From assembly GCA_018266255.1 (NCBI GenBank), contig JAFEAT010000018.1:113680-177679 (forward strand): a stretch of 64,000 bases of DNA, read 5' to 3'. Below the pieces are notes generated by a model. The model made no database searches. It saw only the letters and a list, made by a program, of their open reading frames with translations, and was not told the DNA's origin. Position 1 is the first letter of the stretch. Each line of letters begins with the position of its first letter. Below are positions 17,210 to 26,064 of this stretch, piece after piece. The stretch is from Cyanobacteria bacterium SZAS-4 (lineage in GTDB: Bacteria; Cyanobacteriota; Vampirovibrionia; Obscuribacterales; Obscuribacteraceae). Position numbers and translations under genes: made by a program.

Positions 17210-17812
17210 TCAAGTCACGTTTGCGACGGTTTTGCTCGCTTCAGTCTCTATGGGATGTCCCTGTGCATCAAACGATTGGGTGTTTATAACAACTGCATCG
17301 CTGCTACCATACTTTTCTACTATTGCATCAGTGCACGCGGCATCACCAACGGCATCACGCGTGGTTACTCGAGTTTGACGCGGGCTGGCACTTGAGATTT
17401 TGTTTGTTACGGTCTCCTGCCCTGTAACCATGTTCACGCTCACGTTTTCGCGACCGCTATTTCCCGGCAGAACCGCGTCGCGTTGGAAAGTCAATTCATG
17501 TGTTGTGGAATTGTAAATGGCTGTGTGGTGACTGCCATTTAAGCCAGTGTGAGCGTTTGCGTCGGTCGGCGCTATCTCTAACCTGATCGATTCGCCATCT
17601 TGACCTTTGGTATCTGTGATCGAAACTCCTGGTAGTAAGCCGCTGTCTTGCAGCGCTTGATTTAGCTGCTGAACGTTTTTGATTTTCGATTGCGCATCGG
17701 TTTCAGGTGCATAGGCTGCGGCCGCGACATTTGCAGAGTCGTGATCGCCCTTGCCGTTTGCTGCGGCGGCTTTGTCCAGGTTGTTTCCGAGATCTTCGGA
17801 CCCTTTTCCCAT
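17210..17812 (-). CDS. N-terminal part of the calpain-like protease gene (ends at in-frame TGA)
   Basis: A 200-residue frame that starts with ATG at 17812, preceded by GAAGGAATTGGGA (good ribosome binding site), and stops at TGA 17210-17212. The same frame resumes immediately as the calpain catalytic domain. The first 40 residues are Gly/Ala/Asp/Asn-rich and probably flexible. The rest has strand-like, Thr/Val/Asp-rich sequence such as GVSITDTKGQDGESIRLEI and a pair of DAVGDAACTDAIVEKYG-like segments. No independent family was recognised; as part of a protease it would be a prodomain or targeting region. There is no classical signal peptide. Its opening (MGKGSEDLG) resembles that of the M4 peptidase (MGKPESEIG). 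Confidence 0.6.
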   Translation of the reverse strand: MGKGSEDLGNNLDKAAAANGKGDHDSANVAAAAYAPETDAQSKIKNVQQLNQALQDSGLLPGVSITDTKGQDGESIRLEIAPTDANAHTGLNGSHHTAIYNSTTHELTFQRDAVLPGNSGRENVSVNMVTGQETVTNKISSASPRQTRVTTRDAVGDAACTDAIVEKYGSSDAVVINTQSFDAQGHPIETEASKTVANVT

Positions 17813-17983
17813 TCCCAATTCCTTCGCTGGGCATGTAGATGGCGGCGGTGGGCACGCATATCGTATTCATAGCTGAAGAATTGGGAGCGAAGCCGGAACG
17901 TAGTGGGAATTTTTTGTGTAAATCGGCCTTACGAGCCGGCGCTTAAATTGATTCCTTGGAAACTGTATTAGAATGATTGCCTT

Positions 17984-18127
17984 ATGGACCCACATCTATT
18001 TTTTACATTGACCGATCCGACGTGGTCGACGATTTATACGGTCCTGGCGTTTTGCTTCGTGATATTCACGATCATCCTTGTCGCGATTTGCTGGTACAAA
18101 GACGACGACTATCGAGGCTACAAGTAA
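17984..18127 (+). CDS. 47-residue single-pass membrane protein
   Basis: The frame runs from ATG 17984 to TAA 18125-18127. It encodes an N-terminal polar stretch (MDPHLFFTLTDPTWSTIYTV), one strongly hydrophobic helix (LAFCFVIFTIILVAICW) and a charged tail ending YKDDDYRGYK. The stop overlaps the ATG of the next gene (TAATG), a classical coupling arrangement. That overlap and the clean helix-plus-charged-tail pattern support it as real despite a weak ribosome binding site. The layout resembles small subunits of membrane complexes, but no family was recognised. Confidence 0.55.
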   Translation: MDPHLFFTLTDPTWSTIYTVLAFCFVIFTIILVAICWYKDDDYRGYK

Positions 18128-19671
18128 TGTTGGACTGGAAGTTGAAACTAGCGTCAGTGTTTTCGTTTCTGTGCGTTTACGTTGTGGATGCGACGGCTGC
18201 GCGCATACCCGCGTGTGCCGCAGAAACTATGAGATACGACAATTGGCAAACCTACAATTCTGCATCTTCACAGTTCACTGTCAAATACCCAACTGGATGG
18301 AATGTCGTATCGGATCCAAAAACTGGGCGCATTGATATTAGTGATGCAACCGGTGCTGAACTTTCCATACTTCCATTTTCTTTGGATTCGCAGTTGACGT
18401 CGCAACAAGCTTTAGGCATCTTTGGTGCGCTATTGCATTCCTTTGCGCCATCGGAATCTTGGTCGAATCCTCAAGTTGTAAATGCGACGACGGTGCGTTC
18501 GGTACATTCCGACGACAAATTTAAATCGTCTGCAGTGTGCGTGTTTACCTATGGCGCAAAAGGTACAGATGGAAAATTTTGTATCGCGAAAATGCCAGCG
18601 AATGCGTCAGAAAATTCTTCGAACATGTTTGCTGCGATGATGACTAGTTTGCGGTTCAATGGTTCCAATTCCGCACAACCTCAGACCCCGCAGGCCGGTT
18701 CGCTTCCGCCAACGCCTTTCATGGGCTATCAAACCTTTACCGATCCAAACGAACATGCCTTTTCGTGCGAAGTTCCAGTTGGTTGGAAAATCGAGGGAGG
18801 ACTTGCTCGAGCTTCGTCGATTGATGCCAGACCGTGGGTGAAGGCTACGTCTCCAGATAATTTGATTGTGGCATTTATCGGCGACGATAAAATTCCGCCG
18901 TACTCCATGCCCACCGCAACAGGGATGCAGTTGGGATTCGGTGTTGGTGCAAAGTATGGTGGCGGCGAGGTTCGCAACTATGTTCCGGCGCGCCGATATG
19001 TTGAACAATACGTTCGAAACAGTTTGAAGGGTTTTATTTCCAACATTCAAGTGGTGGAAGCGTATGATCATCCTGATGTTGCGGCCGCAATTAATGGCAC
19101 CGTTGGCGCCACCAAATCAGAAGCAGCCTCGATAAAATTCACAGGGATGTATAAAGATATTCCTGCGGTCGGATACTATCTTGCCTCGACTAAAGCGACT
19201 GTGGCATACGGCACAGGCATGTGGTGGGTTAGTTTGCTTGCCGGTGAACTGAGCCCCGCTGATAGATCGCAGGGTGGGCTGAGTGTTATTTTGCACATGA
19301 TTCAAACTTTTAAGATGGACCCGGTTTGGAAAAATCAATCCGTCGCAAATGCAGGGGAAGTTTCACGCCAATACACTGCGCAGAGTCAGGCTGTTTCTAA
19401 CTCAATTATGAGTCGATATTGGAGTCAGCAGGCTGCCAACGATGCAAATCATGCGGCATACTGGGGACGACAGGCGGCTCAGGACCATGCGGCGAACAAT
19501 TTTTCTGATTACATTCGAGGCACCCAGACCGTGCAAGATCCAAGCACCGGGTCACAGTATAAAGTTAACTATGGACCCCAATATCATTGGATCGATAACA
19601 GCGGCAATTATGCGGGCACCAATTACAGTGCACCTGGTCCAGAATGGCGACAGCTGATGAATGTGCCGTGA
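18127..19671 (+). CDS. exported protein with two related N-terminal domains, 514 residues
   Basis: The open frame extends upstream to 17977, but ATG 18127 overlaps the stop of the 47-residue membrane gene (TAATG) and begins a signal peptide (MLDWKLKLASVFSFLCVYVV, cleavage near ACAAET). Two similar segments follow: QFTVKYPTGWNVVSDPKTGR at about residues 53-72 and HAFSCEVPVGWKIEGGLARA at about 210-229. Both have the strand-PxGW-strand look of PsbP/DcrB-like domains. The C-terminal part (about 420-514) is Gln/Ala/Asn/Tyr-rich and probably extended (YWSQQAANDANHAAYWGRQA). Function unknown; a periplasmic or secreted location is inferred. It ends 8 bp from a convergent gene. Confidence 0.65.
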   Translation: MLDWKLKLASVFSFLCVYVVDATAARIPACAAETMRYDNWQTYNSASSQFTVKYPTGWNVVSDPKTGRIDISDATGAELSILPFSLDSQLTSQQALGIFGALLHSFAPSESWSNPQVVNATTVRSVHSDDKFKSSAVCVFTYGAKGTDGKFCIAKMPANASENSSNMFAAMMTSLRFNGSNSAQPQTPQAGSLPPTPFMGYQTFTDPNEHAFSCEVPVGWKIEGGLARASSIDARPWVKATSPDNLIVAFIGDDKIPPYSMPTATGMQLGFGVGAKYGGGEVRNYVPARRYVEQYVRNSLKGFISNIQVVEAYDHPDVAAAINGTVGATKSEAASIKFTGMYKDIPAVGYYLASTKATVAYGTGMWWVSLLAGELSPADRSQGGLSVILHMIQTFKMDPVWKNQSVANAGEVSRQYTAQSQAVSNSIMSRYWSQQAANDANHAAYWGRQAAQDHAANNFSDYIRGTQTVQDPSTGSQYKVNYGPQYHWIDNSGNYAGTNYSAPGPEWRQLMNVP

Positions 19672-19679
19672 AGACCGGA

Positions 19680-20291
19680 TTACTTGTTAATCGCCGGCCC
19701 TGTGAAAATATTTGCGTCCCAGTCACCTGAATTTGCGGATGCTTTAGGCTTTTGTGACTTATCCGCAAAAGGTTGCGCACTCCATTTCCCTTTGGCACTG
19801 ATAGGAGTCAGCGTTGTGCCTGGGGTATAAGTGCCTTCGTACTGGGCTGTCGGATTCACTTGAGTTCCTTTGTACGTGCGTTTGAAGGCGATCTTGTTTG
19901 GAGCGGTAAAAGTGCCGTTGAGAATCACATCGCCGTATTCATCTACGCCGGTCGCCGTTAAGACGCCGTTCTTTTGTGCTACTTTCACAGCCATGATGTG
20001 AGTTTTTGTCAAGGGCGCTTCACGGAATTTGATGTTCCATGTGCCGGACAAATTTGGAAGTGCAGCGCTTTCAGCGGCTTTAGGAGATGATTTGCTCGGA
20101 GTCTTATTTGTATCAGCTGCTTTGCTCGCTGCGGCAGCCTTGCCAGCCGATACCGATTTAGAGTTGGTCGCACTCGCTGCGGGTTTAGACGTTGTCGGCG
20201 GTACTGCGAAAACTTTTGTGGCACCAAAGGCGGTTATAGCTAGTGCCGCAGATGCAAGAGCGAATGATTTAGTGATTGCTGGAATGTGCAT
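19680..20291 (-). CDS. exported protein with Ala/Lys/Ser-rich linker and beta-rich domain
   Basis: A 203-residue protein with a signal peptide (about residues 1-29, ending ATKVFAVPP) and a low-complexity Ala/Ser/Lys/Thr linker to about residue 78. A compact C-terminal domain begins at LSGTWNIKFREAPL. Alternating strands such as MAVKVAQKNGVLTATGVDEY and VILNGTFTAPNKIAFKRTYK suggest an up-and-down beta-barrel of lipocalin-like type that could bind a small molecule. No specific family assigned. A GGAG box precedes the ATG (CTCCGGAGTTCAAATG). It follows the acyltransferase gene by 24 bp on the same strand. Confidence 0.6.
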   Translation of the reverse strand: MHIPAITKSFALASAALAITAFGATKVFAVPPTTSKPAASATNSKSVSAGKAAAASKAADTNKTPSKSSPKAAESAALPNLSGTWNIKFREAPLTKTHIMAVKVAQKNGVLTATGVDEYGDVILNGTFTAPNKIAFKRTYKGTQVNPTAQYEGTYTPGTTLTPISAKGKWSAQPFADKSQKPKASANSGDWDANIFTGPAINK

Positions 20292-20315
20292 TTGAACTCC
20301 GGAGGATGAATCGAT

Positions 20316-21572
20316 TTACGAAAGAAGAATCGGCTTTCGATATTGGTCGAGCTTCGTCAACATGCCTGAAACTTGATTGAAGATTTCGTCTGTGACTTTA
20401 GCTATAGTGGCTTTCTTCGCTGATTTGTAGTCGGCATAGCGCTCAGACAAATTGATTGGCTCACCAACATCTAAAAGCACAATTCGCGATCCTCTGAATG
20501 AGGGTTCACGAGTGCGTAGAATTTCGCGTTCTAATCGATCTAAGATGTCGGCGAATCTTTCTTGTGTGAGACTTTCCTTTAGATAGCCGTCGTAGATGGC
20601 GATGAAATTCACCACACGATCGAGGTCGTTGTAGAAGCCGCGCAACGTGGTTGCTCGCTCTTCATGCACCTTTTTCTCATACTCTGAAAAATCCTTTTCG
20701 GGCGCATAGACGACATCATCGACATGGTTCCGAAGTACGCGCACCATTTCGAGTTGCCTGACATTGGTTGGCAGTTCAACCTGTAATTGATTGCTGACGT
20801 TTGTCAGAATCGATTGGCGCAATATTGAAACTCGCTGGTTGAGGTCAGCATCTGCTGCCGGTTTCATTCCATATTCTTTTTCCAGAGTGATGAGCAACTT
20901 TTCTGAAATTGCTCTTAGTCGGTGATAAACCGAGGCACCACTAATTGATTTGATGCCGAGGTTTGCTTCCAAAGCACTGAGAGTTACTTTTAGATTCTCT
21001 TGAATGTCTTTCGGATACGTATATTTGAGAGCCATCGGAATTACGTAGACAGGATCGAGTGCCGCACCTGCAGCTTGTTTGGCAAGTTCTTCGACCGCCC
21101 AAAAAGTCAACTGCGCTGCTCCAGATTCAAGTGGCATGAGCGTGTCATTCTGACGTGAAATTTCACCTTCTGGAAAGAGCACCAATTTTTTCTTTCCTTC
21201 CGAGAGAACTTTCTTGGTCATCTTAAATGATTCGCGATCGGCTGCACCACGTACAACGGAGTAGCAACCTAAATGTTGTAGCCACCAACCGTTGAAACCA
21301 TTTTGCCAATCAAACACTTCGCGTGCAGCGACATAGTTAAAAGTCTCACCTGAAATACGCGAGAATTCAAACATGATTTGAGGGTCATGTCGGTTCGAGT
21401 GATTTGGACAAATCAGCGCGCGCTTGCCCTGGTACGATTTAAATCGCTCAATCGCGCCAGGCGCCGGTTGAACCTTCGTATCGTGTAAACCAAACCGCAT
21501 ATAGAACGGCAAAGTCAAATTTACCAGCGCGATGAGCGGTGGACTATCCAGTGGTGGTCTGAAATCTAGCAT
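20316..21572 (-). CDS. 1-acyl-glycerol-3-phosphate acyltransferase-like protein (PlsC family)
   Basis: A 418-residue protein with the LPLAT/PlsC acyltransferase core at about residues 50-200. The HX4D catalytic motif is NHSNRHD (His58, Asp63), and the substrate-binding motif is LFPEGEISRQ at about 145. Such enzymes transfer acyl groups to lysophosphatidate or related acceptors at the inner membrane. The protein is longer than the usual 240-residue PlsC, with a C-terminal helical region of about 200 residues rich in Glu, Arg and Leu (DRVVNFIAIYDGYLKESLTQ), so the acceptor may differ. A short hydrophobic stretch (PPLIALVNLTLPFYMRFG) near the N-terminus may associate with the membrane. Confidence 0.85.
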   Translation of the reverse strand: MLDFRPPLDSPPLIALVNLTLPFYMRFGLHDTKVQPAPGAIERFKSYQGKRALICPNHSNRHDPQIMFEFSRISGETFNYVAAREVFDWQNGFNGWWLQHLGCYSVVRGAADRESFKMTKKVLSEGKKKLVLFPEGEISRQNDTLMPLESGAAQLTFWAVEELAKQAAGAALDPVYVIPMALKYTYPKDIQENLKVTLSALEANLGIKSISGASVYHRLRAISEKLLITLEKEYGMKPAADADLNQRVSILRQSILTNVSNQLQVELPTNVRQLEMVRVLRNHVDDVVYAPEKDFSEYEKKVHEERATTLRGFYNDLDRVVNFIAIYDGYLKESLTQERFADILDRLEREILRTREPSFRGSRIVLLDVGEPINLSERYADYKSAKKATIAKVTDEIFNQVSGMLTKLDQYRKPILLS

Positions 21573-21685
21573 TGGTTGTTTCGGTTTCCCTGTGAGGTTT
21601 CGCGAACTTACAGGAGTATATCAATTTGGTGGCGCAGCACCATCTTGCCAACTTGTTTTCGCTCGTCCAATGCGCGTAAATCTCT

Positions 21686-22900
21686 TCAATGCTTAAGTGA
21701 GGGAGCGCTTTGTACCACTGGCGCCGCAGCGTCTAAAAGTTCGCGACGCTCTCCACTGATGGGCGGATAGATGCGATGACAGTTGATTTCTTCGTTGGTG
21801 CGCTTCGCCGCGCTGCTTCGGTCGATCACATGCCGTTCCCATCCTTTCGTGTAGACCGCGTCATCAGCACCAAGATCGACAATAGTGACATAGTTGGGAA
21901 TCTGGAGCGCAAGCATTGGCAGTCCCAGCATGTGCGCCACGACGTTGTGACCGGCGAAGCGTCCCATGGGGCGCGCATGTTGGCATGACATTACCGAATA
22001 ATGCGTGCCGTCGATCAAAAAGGTGCCTGCGTCACCAGGAACAAAAACGTCGGGAATATCTTTCATTTGAAGATAATCGTTCACATAGAGTCTCCCAAGA
22101 CTGTCTTTACCGCTGTCGATCATCGTTGTGATTGGATTGGCGCGCATTCCCGCTGTCCAGATTACTGTTTCTGTTTCAATATGAGTGCCATCATCTAAGG
22201 TGGCACCGCTGCTGTCAATTTCGTTAACTCTGATACCAGTCAGGTATTTGATTCCAAGTTTGTTCAAAGCGTCCACTATGACAGAAGACGCCTCTGGTCC
22301 CATGCTAGACCCCACATGTGAGGAGTGGTCGGCAATTATTACTTCACCTTTTCCGAGGATATCGCGCAGTCGGTCTACCATATTGCACGCAGTCTCGGTT
22401 CCGGTTAGCCCAGCACCGACGACTAGAACCGTGTTTCGCATATTTGAATCAGGTTTTGAGCGCAGAGAGAGGAGGTGGCTTTGCAATCGTTCGGCCCCAG
22501 CAAATGTATCGACATTGAATGAATGCTCGCTCAGACCTTTTACGCTCCTGGGCATAAATAGTTGACTGCCGACCGCGACAACCAGGCAATCGTAGTTCAA
22601 TACTGAATCGCCGGTCTCAGATCGAACTGTAACTTGCTTTTGAGATGTATTGACGCCAATCACTCCGCCTTTGACGAAGTCAATGCCGCATGGGCTTAAC
22701 AGTTTTTGCAAAGGAACTCTGGTTGGAGTAAGGCTCGATTCATAAAGTCTTACGCGGATAGTGTGGAACTCGTCTTTGTTTACCAGAGTTATTTTGAACC
22801 CGTTTTCGATTGCCAGCTCATCGAGTTTTCGTGCGGCTCCCAATGCACTCCACAAACCCGCGAAACCACCCCCGAGAACAACGATATTTTTTTCAAGCAT
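21686..22900 (-). CDS. NADH dehydrogenase type II-like FAD-dependent pyridine nucleotide oxidoreductase
   Basis: From the ATG at 22900 the protein starts MLEKNIVVLGGGFAGLWSAL, a clean FAD-binding Rossmann motif (GGGFAG at 10-15), so I prefer this start over the longer frame to 23035, which would overlap the deacetylase gene. A second nucleotide-binding motif, VVGAGLTGTETA, lies near residue 160, followed by the FAD-binding PDVFVPGDAG block near 280. This is the two-dinucleotide-fold arrangement of NDH-2, which passes electrons from NADH to quinone without pumping protons. No thioredoxin-reductase-type CxxC is present. It is the last member of the minus-strand run from rplU. Confidence 0.85.
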   Translation of the reverse strand: MLEKNIVVLGGGFAGLWSALGAARKLDELAIENGFKITLVNKDEFHTIRVRLYESSLTPTRVPLQKLLSPCGIDFVKGGVIGVNTSQKQVTVRSETGDSVLNYDCLVVAVGSQLFMPRSVKGLSEHSFNVDTFAGAERLQSHLLSLRSKPDSNMRNTVLVVGAGLTGTETACNMVDRLRDILGKGEVIIADHSSHVGSSMGPEASSVIVDALNKLGIKYLTGIRVNEIDSSGATLDDGTHIETETVIWTAGMRANPITTMIDSGKDSLGRLYVNDYLQMKDIPDVFVPGDAGTFLIDGTHYSVMSCQHARPMGRFAGHNVVAHMLGLPMLALQIPNYVTIVDLGADDAVYTKGWERHVIDRSSAAKRTNEEINCHRIYPPISGERRELLDAAAPVVQSAPSLKH

Positions 22901-22938
22901 TGCGTCACACTCGCCTGTTCGCAACATTCCTTCTCTGA

Positions 22939-23628
22939 CTAAACGGCCGTACGCAGTGATTCGAATGAATATCCAGCTTCTCGTGCGAATTTGATAACTC
23001 CGCGTGTCGCTTCTAGTGTTTGATGTGGGAACCACTTCTCGTGCAAAACGATCAACGCACCATCATGCACCTTGCGCGCGATGCGTGAGACGACTCTGTT
23101 GTGTCCCAGAGGCAACCAGTCTTCGGACACGCAGCTCCAGTATACTGGCTGCATCTCGTGTTCTTTCAGACAATCTGCAACGCGCGCATCAAGCACTCCA
23201 TATGGTGCCCGAAACAGATTTGGTTTTTGCCCGCATGCATCGAAAATTGCCTGATTCGCTTTTTCAATTTCTGTTTCAATGCGATGACTGGTTAGCATCG
23301 GCATAAACTCGTGGTGCTGAGTGTGGTTAGCAATGACGTGTCCAGCTTCTGCCAGTTGTTTGACTAACTCTGGATGTTTTTCTACGTGTGAACCAATCAA
23401 GAAAAACGTGGCTGAGATATTTTCTTTTGCCAGTAATTCGATCAGTTGTGGTGTTGTTTCAGGATGCGGCCCATCATCGTAAGTGAGGTATAAGCGCGGT
23501 TTCGTTTCATCATTTTCTAGATGCCCTGCCCAATGCCCTTGTGGCAAGATTCGCTTGCCGAGCCAGGTTAGCATCGCCATTTTGGCGTGGATATAGTCGT
23601 CAATAAAATCGTTTTTGTGATCAGACAT
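22939..23628 (-). CDS. polysaccharide deacetylase (NodB homology domain)
   Basis: A 229-residue carbohydrate esterase 4 domain. Motif 1 is LTYDDGP with Asp51 and Asp52; motif 2 is NHTQHH (His102, Thr103, His106), giving the Asp-His-His metal site. Motif 3 is RAPYG, and later motifs WSCVSEDW and LIVLHEKW complete the set. It should remove N-acetyl groups from peptidoglycan or another amino-sugar polymer. There is no signal peptide; the N-terminal 40 residues contain a short hydrophobic patch (MAMLTWLGKRIL) that might anchor it. Its start overlaps the end of the DUF4388-like gene by 8 bp, which suggests translational coupling. Confidence 0.9.
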   Translation of the reverse strand: MSDHKNDFIDDYIHAKMAMLTWLGKRILPQGHWAGHLENDETKPRLYLTYDDGPHPETTPQLIELLAKENISATFFLIGSHVEKHPELVKQLAEAGHVIANHTQHHEFMPMLTSHRIETEIEKANQAIFDACGQKPNLFRAPYGVLDARVADCLKEHEMQPVYWSCVSEDWLPLGHNRVVSRIARKVHDGALIVLHEKWFPHQTLEATRGVIKFAREAGYSFESLRTAV

Positions 23629-24442
23629 TCGCTGTTTCGCTCATCTTCGTTGTGTTTTGGATGAGCAGGTGAATTGCTCGTCTCGCCTTATCTCCAACTT
23701 CAGACGATCGGCGCTGCGCAATTGATTCAATGGCGCTGGCAAATGCATAAAATCTCTCAATAGACATGTGTGTTGCTTTCGGATGAGGCAGTAGGCTGCG
23801 CATATAGCCGCGCAGGTTATTACTCTCTTTCTCGCTCAACGGCTGAACTATGTCAAGCAAGGACCGTAGACTTTTTAAACTGACTAGTGGCACCTGATAG
23901 GTGAACGCAGAGCGTGATAGCGCTCTATGTAAAAGTACGCATTGTGGCAGTGGCGCCGCTTTGTCGGTGTCGGCTCGCGGCACACCGATGAGAAATTCGT
24001 TCCAATTCGGAAAGTCGTACATAACGTTCAGAAGCGAATCTACCTTACGTCCATCGCTTGCTTGCATCGGCAACATGCCATAGATGAATGGGCGAGATTC
24101 GCATTTATCCACGTCTTTCGAGACGTTGAGCATCACACCAGACAGGCTGGAAGCGCGCACAATGATGGCTTGCTCGTTCAATTGCGAGATGCGCCCCGGT
24201 GCAAAACTCACTTCTTTGATCGCATACTCCTGACACAGAAGCATGTCGAGCACTGCGTCTCCGACGATTGCTCCAAACTCGGCAGTAGTCACGTTTCCGG
24301 TGACGAAGTAGATAGTGCTCTCAGGAAGGTGACGTCCAAACGAAATGTTGAGAATGCCAGTGACTTTCTCAAGACTGAGGAATTGCATCACATTGAAAAT
24401 CGTGCCTTCCCGAACAGATGTAATGTGAAAGTTTATGCCCAC
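23621..24442 (-). CDS. DUF4388 (PATAN)-like regulatory protein
   Basis: The first 100 or so residues (GTIFNVMQFLSLEKVTGILN, then IYFVTGNVTTAEFGAIVGDA) match the DUF4388/PATAN pattern: a helix, the 'TG.L.I' strand, a G-x-V-x-x-A segment and a terminal strand. These domains occur in two-component and gliding/pilus regulators. The remainder is helical with no recognised domain. The open frame begins with TTG at 24466, but GGGGAATCAC precedes a GTG at 24442, so I prefer that start. It lies 74 bp after murE and overlaps the deacetylase gene by 8 bp. Confidence 0.6.
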   Translation of the reverse strand: MGINFHITSVREGTIFNVMQFLSLEKVTGILNISFGRHLPESTIYFVTGNVTTAEFGAIVGDAVLDMLLCQEYAIKEVSFAPGRISQLNEQAIIVRASSLSGVMLNVSKDVDKCESRPFIYGMLPMQASDGRKVDSLLNVMYDFPNWNEFLIGVPRADTDKAAPLPQCVLLHRALSRSAFTYQVPLVSLKSLRSLLDIVQPLSEKESNNLRGYMRSLLPHPKATHMSIERFYAFASAIESIAQRRSSEVGDKARRAIHLLIQNTTKMSETANV

Positions 24443-24516
24443 GTGATTCCCCGACTTCGTCAGCAAGTCAGCCAGCGCCAGTTTAAATTATACCCACCGC
24501 GTGAGCCATTGCTGCT

Positions 24517-26064
24517 TTATCGGGCAGCCTTCAAACGATCTGCGAGAGCTTTGCGTACTTCGATTCTATCGTCAAAATCGATGGTTCTGTCAGCGAGTAT
24601 CTGATAAGTCTCGTGCCCTTTGCCGGCGACGACGACAATATCCTTGTCAGTGGCAGCCTTTACGGCTAAAGCGATGGCTGCGGCTCGGTCTTCCTCGACC
24701 AGTAAATCTTTCGTGCGTTTGATGCCGCCCAGGATGTTGTCGATAATCGTTTTGGGTTGCTCAGAGCGCGGATTGTCAGACGTGACAACCAGCAGATCTG
24801 CCAGATTATCGGCTATCTGTCCCATTTGCGGACGTTTTGTCGCATCGCGATCGCCGCCGCAGCCAAAAACTGCTATCAGTTTTCCGTCATTCGGAACCAG
24901 TGCTCGTGCGGCTTTTAGCACGTTTTCAAGACCGTCTGGGGTGTGAGCGTAGTCGACGAGGCAGAGTGGTTCTGCCGACTTTCCGCCTGTAGTCACGGTT
25001 TCGAACCGACCGGCAACGCCTGTGAATTCTTCCAGCGCTTCTTTGCAAACTTCGAGATCCACTCCCTCAGCCATACATATAAGGAGCGCCGCCATTACGT
25101 TGTAGACATTGAATCGTCCGTTTAGGTGGAGCCGCATTTCGAGCTCACCGTGCGGAGTTTCAAGCTTCAAGTTAGTGCCTCGGAAGTCGAACTCGGCGCT
25201 TTTGACGTGCATGTCGCCTTTGTCCCATCCATAGGTCCAGGTGCGTACGTTTGAGCCATTGGTTGCTTTGATGAACTCGGGTGCAAGTTCGTCATCGGCG
25301 TTGATCACGGCAGTTTTGTTTGACTGTCGACTCTTGACCAACATCTCGAATAGAAGCCGTTTTGCTTTCCAATAGTTTTCCATTGTCTTGTGGAAATCAA
25401 GATGATCTTGAGTCACATTTGTTAGACAGGCAACGACGAAGTCGCAGGCCCGCACTCGTTCTAAAGAGAGCGCATGACTCGATACTTCCATCGCGACGTG
25501 CGACACGTTTTTGCTCGCCATTTCTCCCAACAGAGCCTGTAAGTCAGAGGCTTGCGGGGTTGTGTGGTGAGTATCCAGGTATTGGGATGGTTGATTTGCT
25601 TCCGACCATCTAGCTCCAAGAGTGCCTATCAAGCCAATCTTGCGACGGTCTTCCAAAAAAATATGTTCGACAAGATGTGTGGTCGTTGTCTTGCCATTAG
25701 TACCCGTGACGCCAATCAAGCGGATCTTCGTGCTCGGTTCGTCGTAATAGTAAGCAGCCAAATCGGCAAGTGCTGCCCTTACGTCAGGCACTTTGACGTA
25801 TGGAACTGACAACGGCTGAGCATTTTCGCGCTGTGAGACGATGCAGCCAGCGCCAAGCTTTATGGCGTCGTCGATGAATTTGTTGCCGTCAAATTTTTCG
25901 CCCTCAATGCAGACGAAGGCGTCGCCTGGCTGAACCTTGCGTGAGTCGTAGCAAACACCAGAAAAAGTCGCAGCCGATGATGACTGCGACTTTGATGAAA
26001 CTACGCCACCGATTCGTTCAAGCGCAGGCTGGAGTTGCTTGGCTGGACGTTGGTCTGCTGCCAC
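24517..26064 (-). CDS. murE: UDP-N-acetylmuramoyl-L-alanyl-D-glutamate--2,6-diaminopimelate ligase
   Basis: A 515-residue Mur ligase that adds the third stem-peptide residue to the peptidoglycan precursor, using ATP in the cytoplasm. The ATP loop GVTGTNGKTTTTHLVEHI is at about residues 118-135, and the N-terminal domain carries SGVCYDSRKVQPGDAFVCIEG. The C-terminal DNPRSE motif is the signature for meso-diaminopimelate rather than lysine, indicating a DAP-type wall. The GTG start at 26064 shares a base with the rpmA stop (TAGTG), so it is translationally coupled to ribosomal protein L27. This placement, away from other mur genes, is unusual. Confidence 0.96.
   Translation of the reverse strand: MAADQRPAKQLQPALERIGGVVSSKSQSSSAATFSGVCYDSRKVQPGDAFVCIEGEKFDGNKFIDDAIKLGAGCIVSQRENAQPLSVPYVKVPDVRAALADLAAYYYDEPSTKIRLIGVTGTNGKTTTTHLVEHIFLEDRRKIGLIGTLGARWSEANQPSQYLDTHHTTPQASDLQALLGEMASKNVSHVAMEVSSHALSLERVRACDFVVACLTNVTQDHLDFHKTMENYWKAKRLLFEMLVKSRQSNKTAVINADDELAPEFIKATNGSNVRTWTYGWDKGDMHVKSAEFDFRGTNLKLETPHGELEMRLHLNGRFNVYNVMAALLICMAEGVDLEVCKEALEEFTGVAGRFETVTTGGKSAEPLCLVDYAHTPDGLENVLKAARALVPNDGKLIAVFGCGGDRDATKRPQMGQIADNLADLLVVTSDNPRSEQPKTIIDNILGGIKRTKDLLVEEDRAAAIALAVKAATDKDIVVVAGKGHETYQILADRTIDFDDRIEVRKALADRLKAAR

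Noticed and set aside
17210..17212. Genome-wide recoding of TGA as an amino acid
   Set aside because: Several clear genes end with TGA here (the glucanotransferase-like gene, cheR, the second hybrid kinase, the exported protein at 18127), so TGA is a stop.
17926..17945. Fifth copy of the double-hairpin repeat (GAGCCGGCGCTT)
   Set aside because: Only one arm is present and no stem partner of the right layout was found; too short to count.
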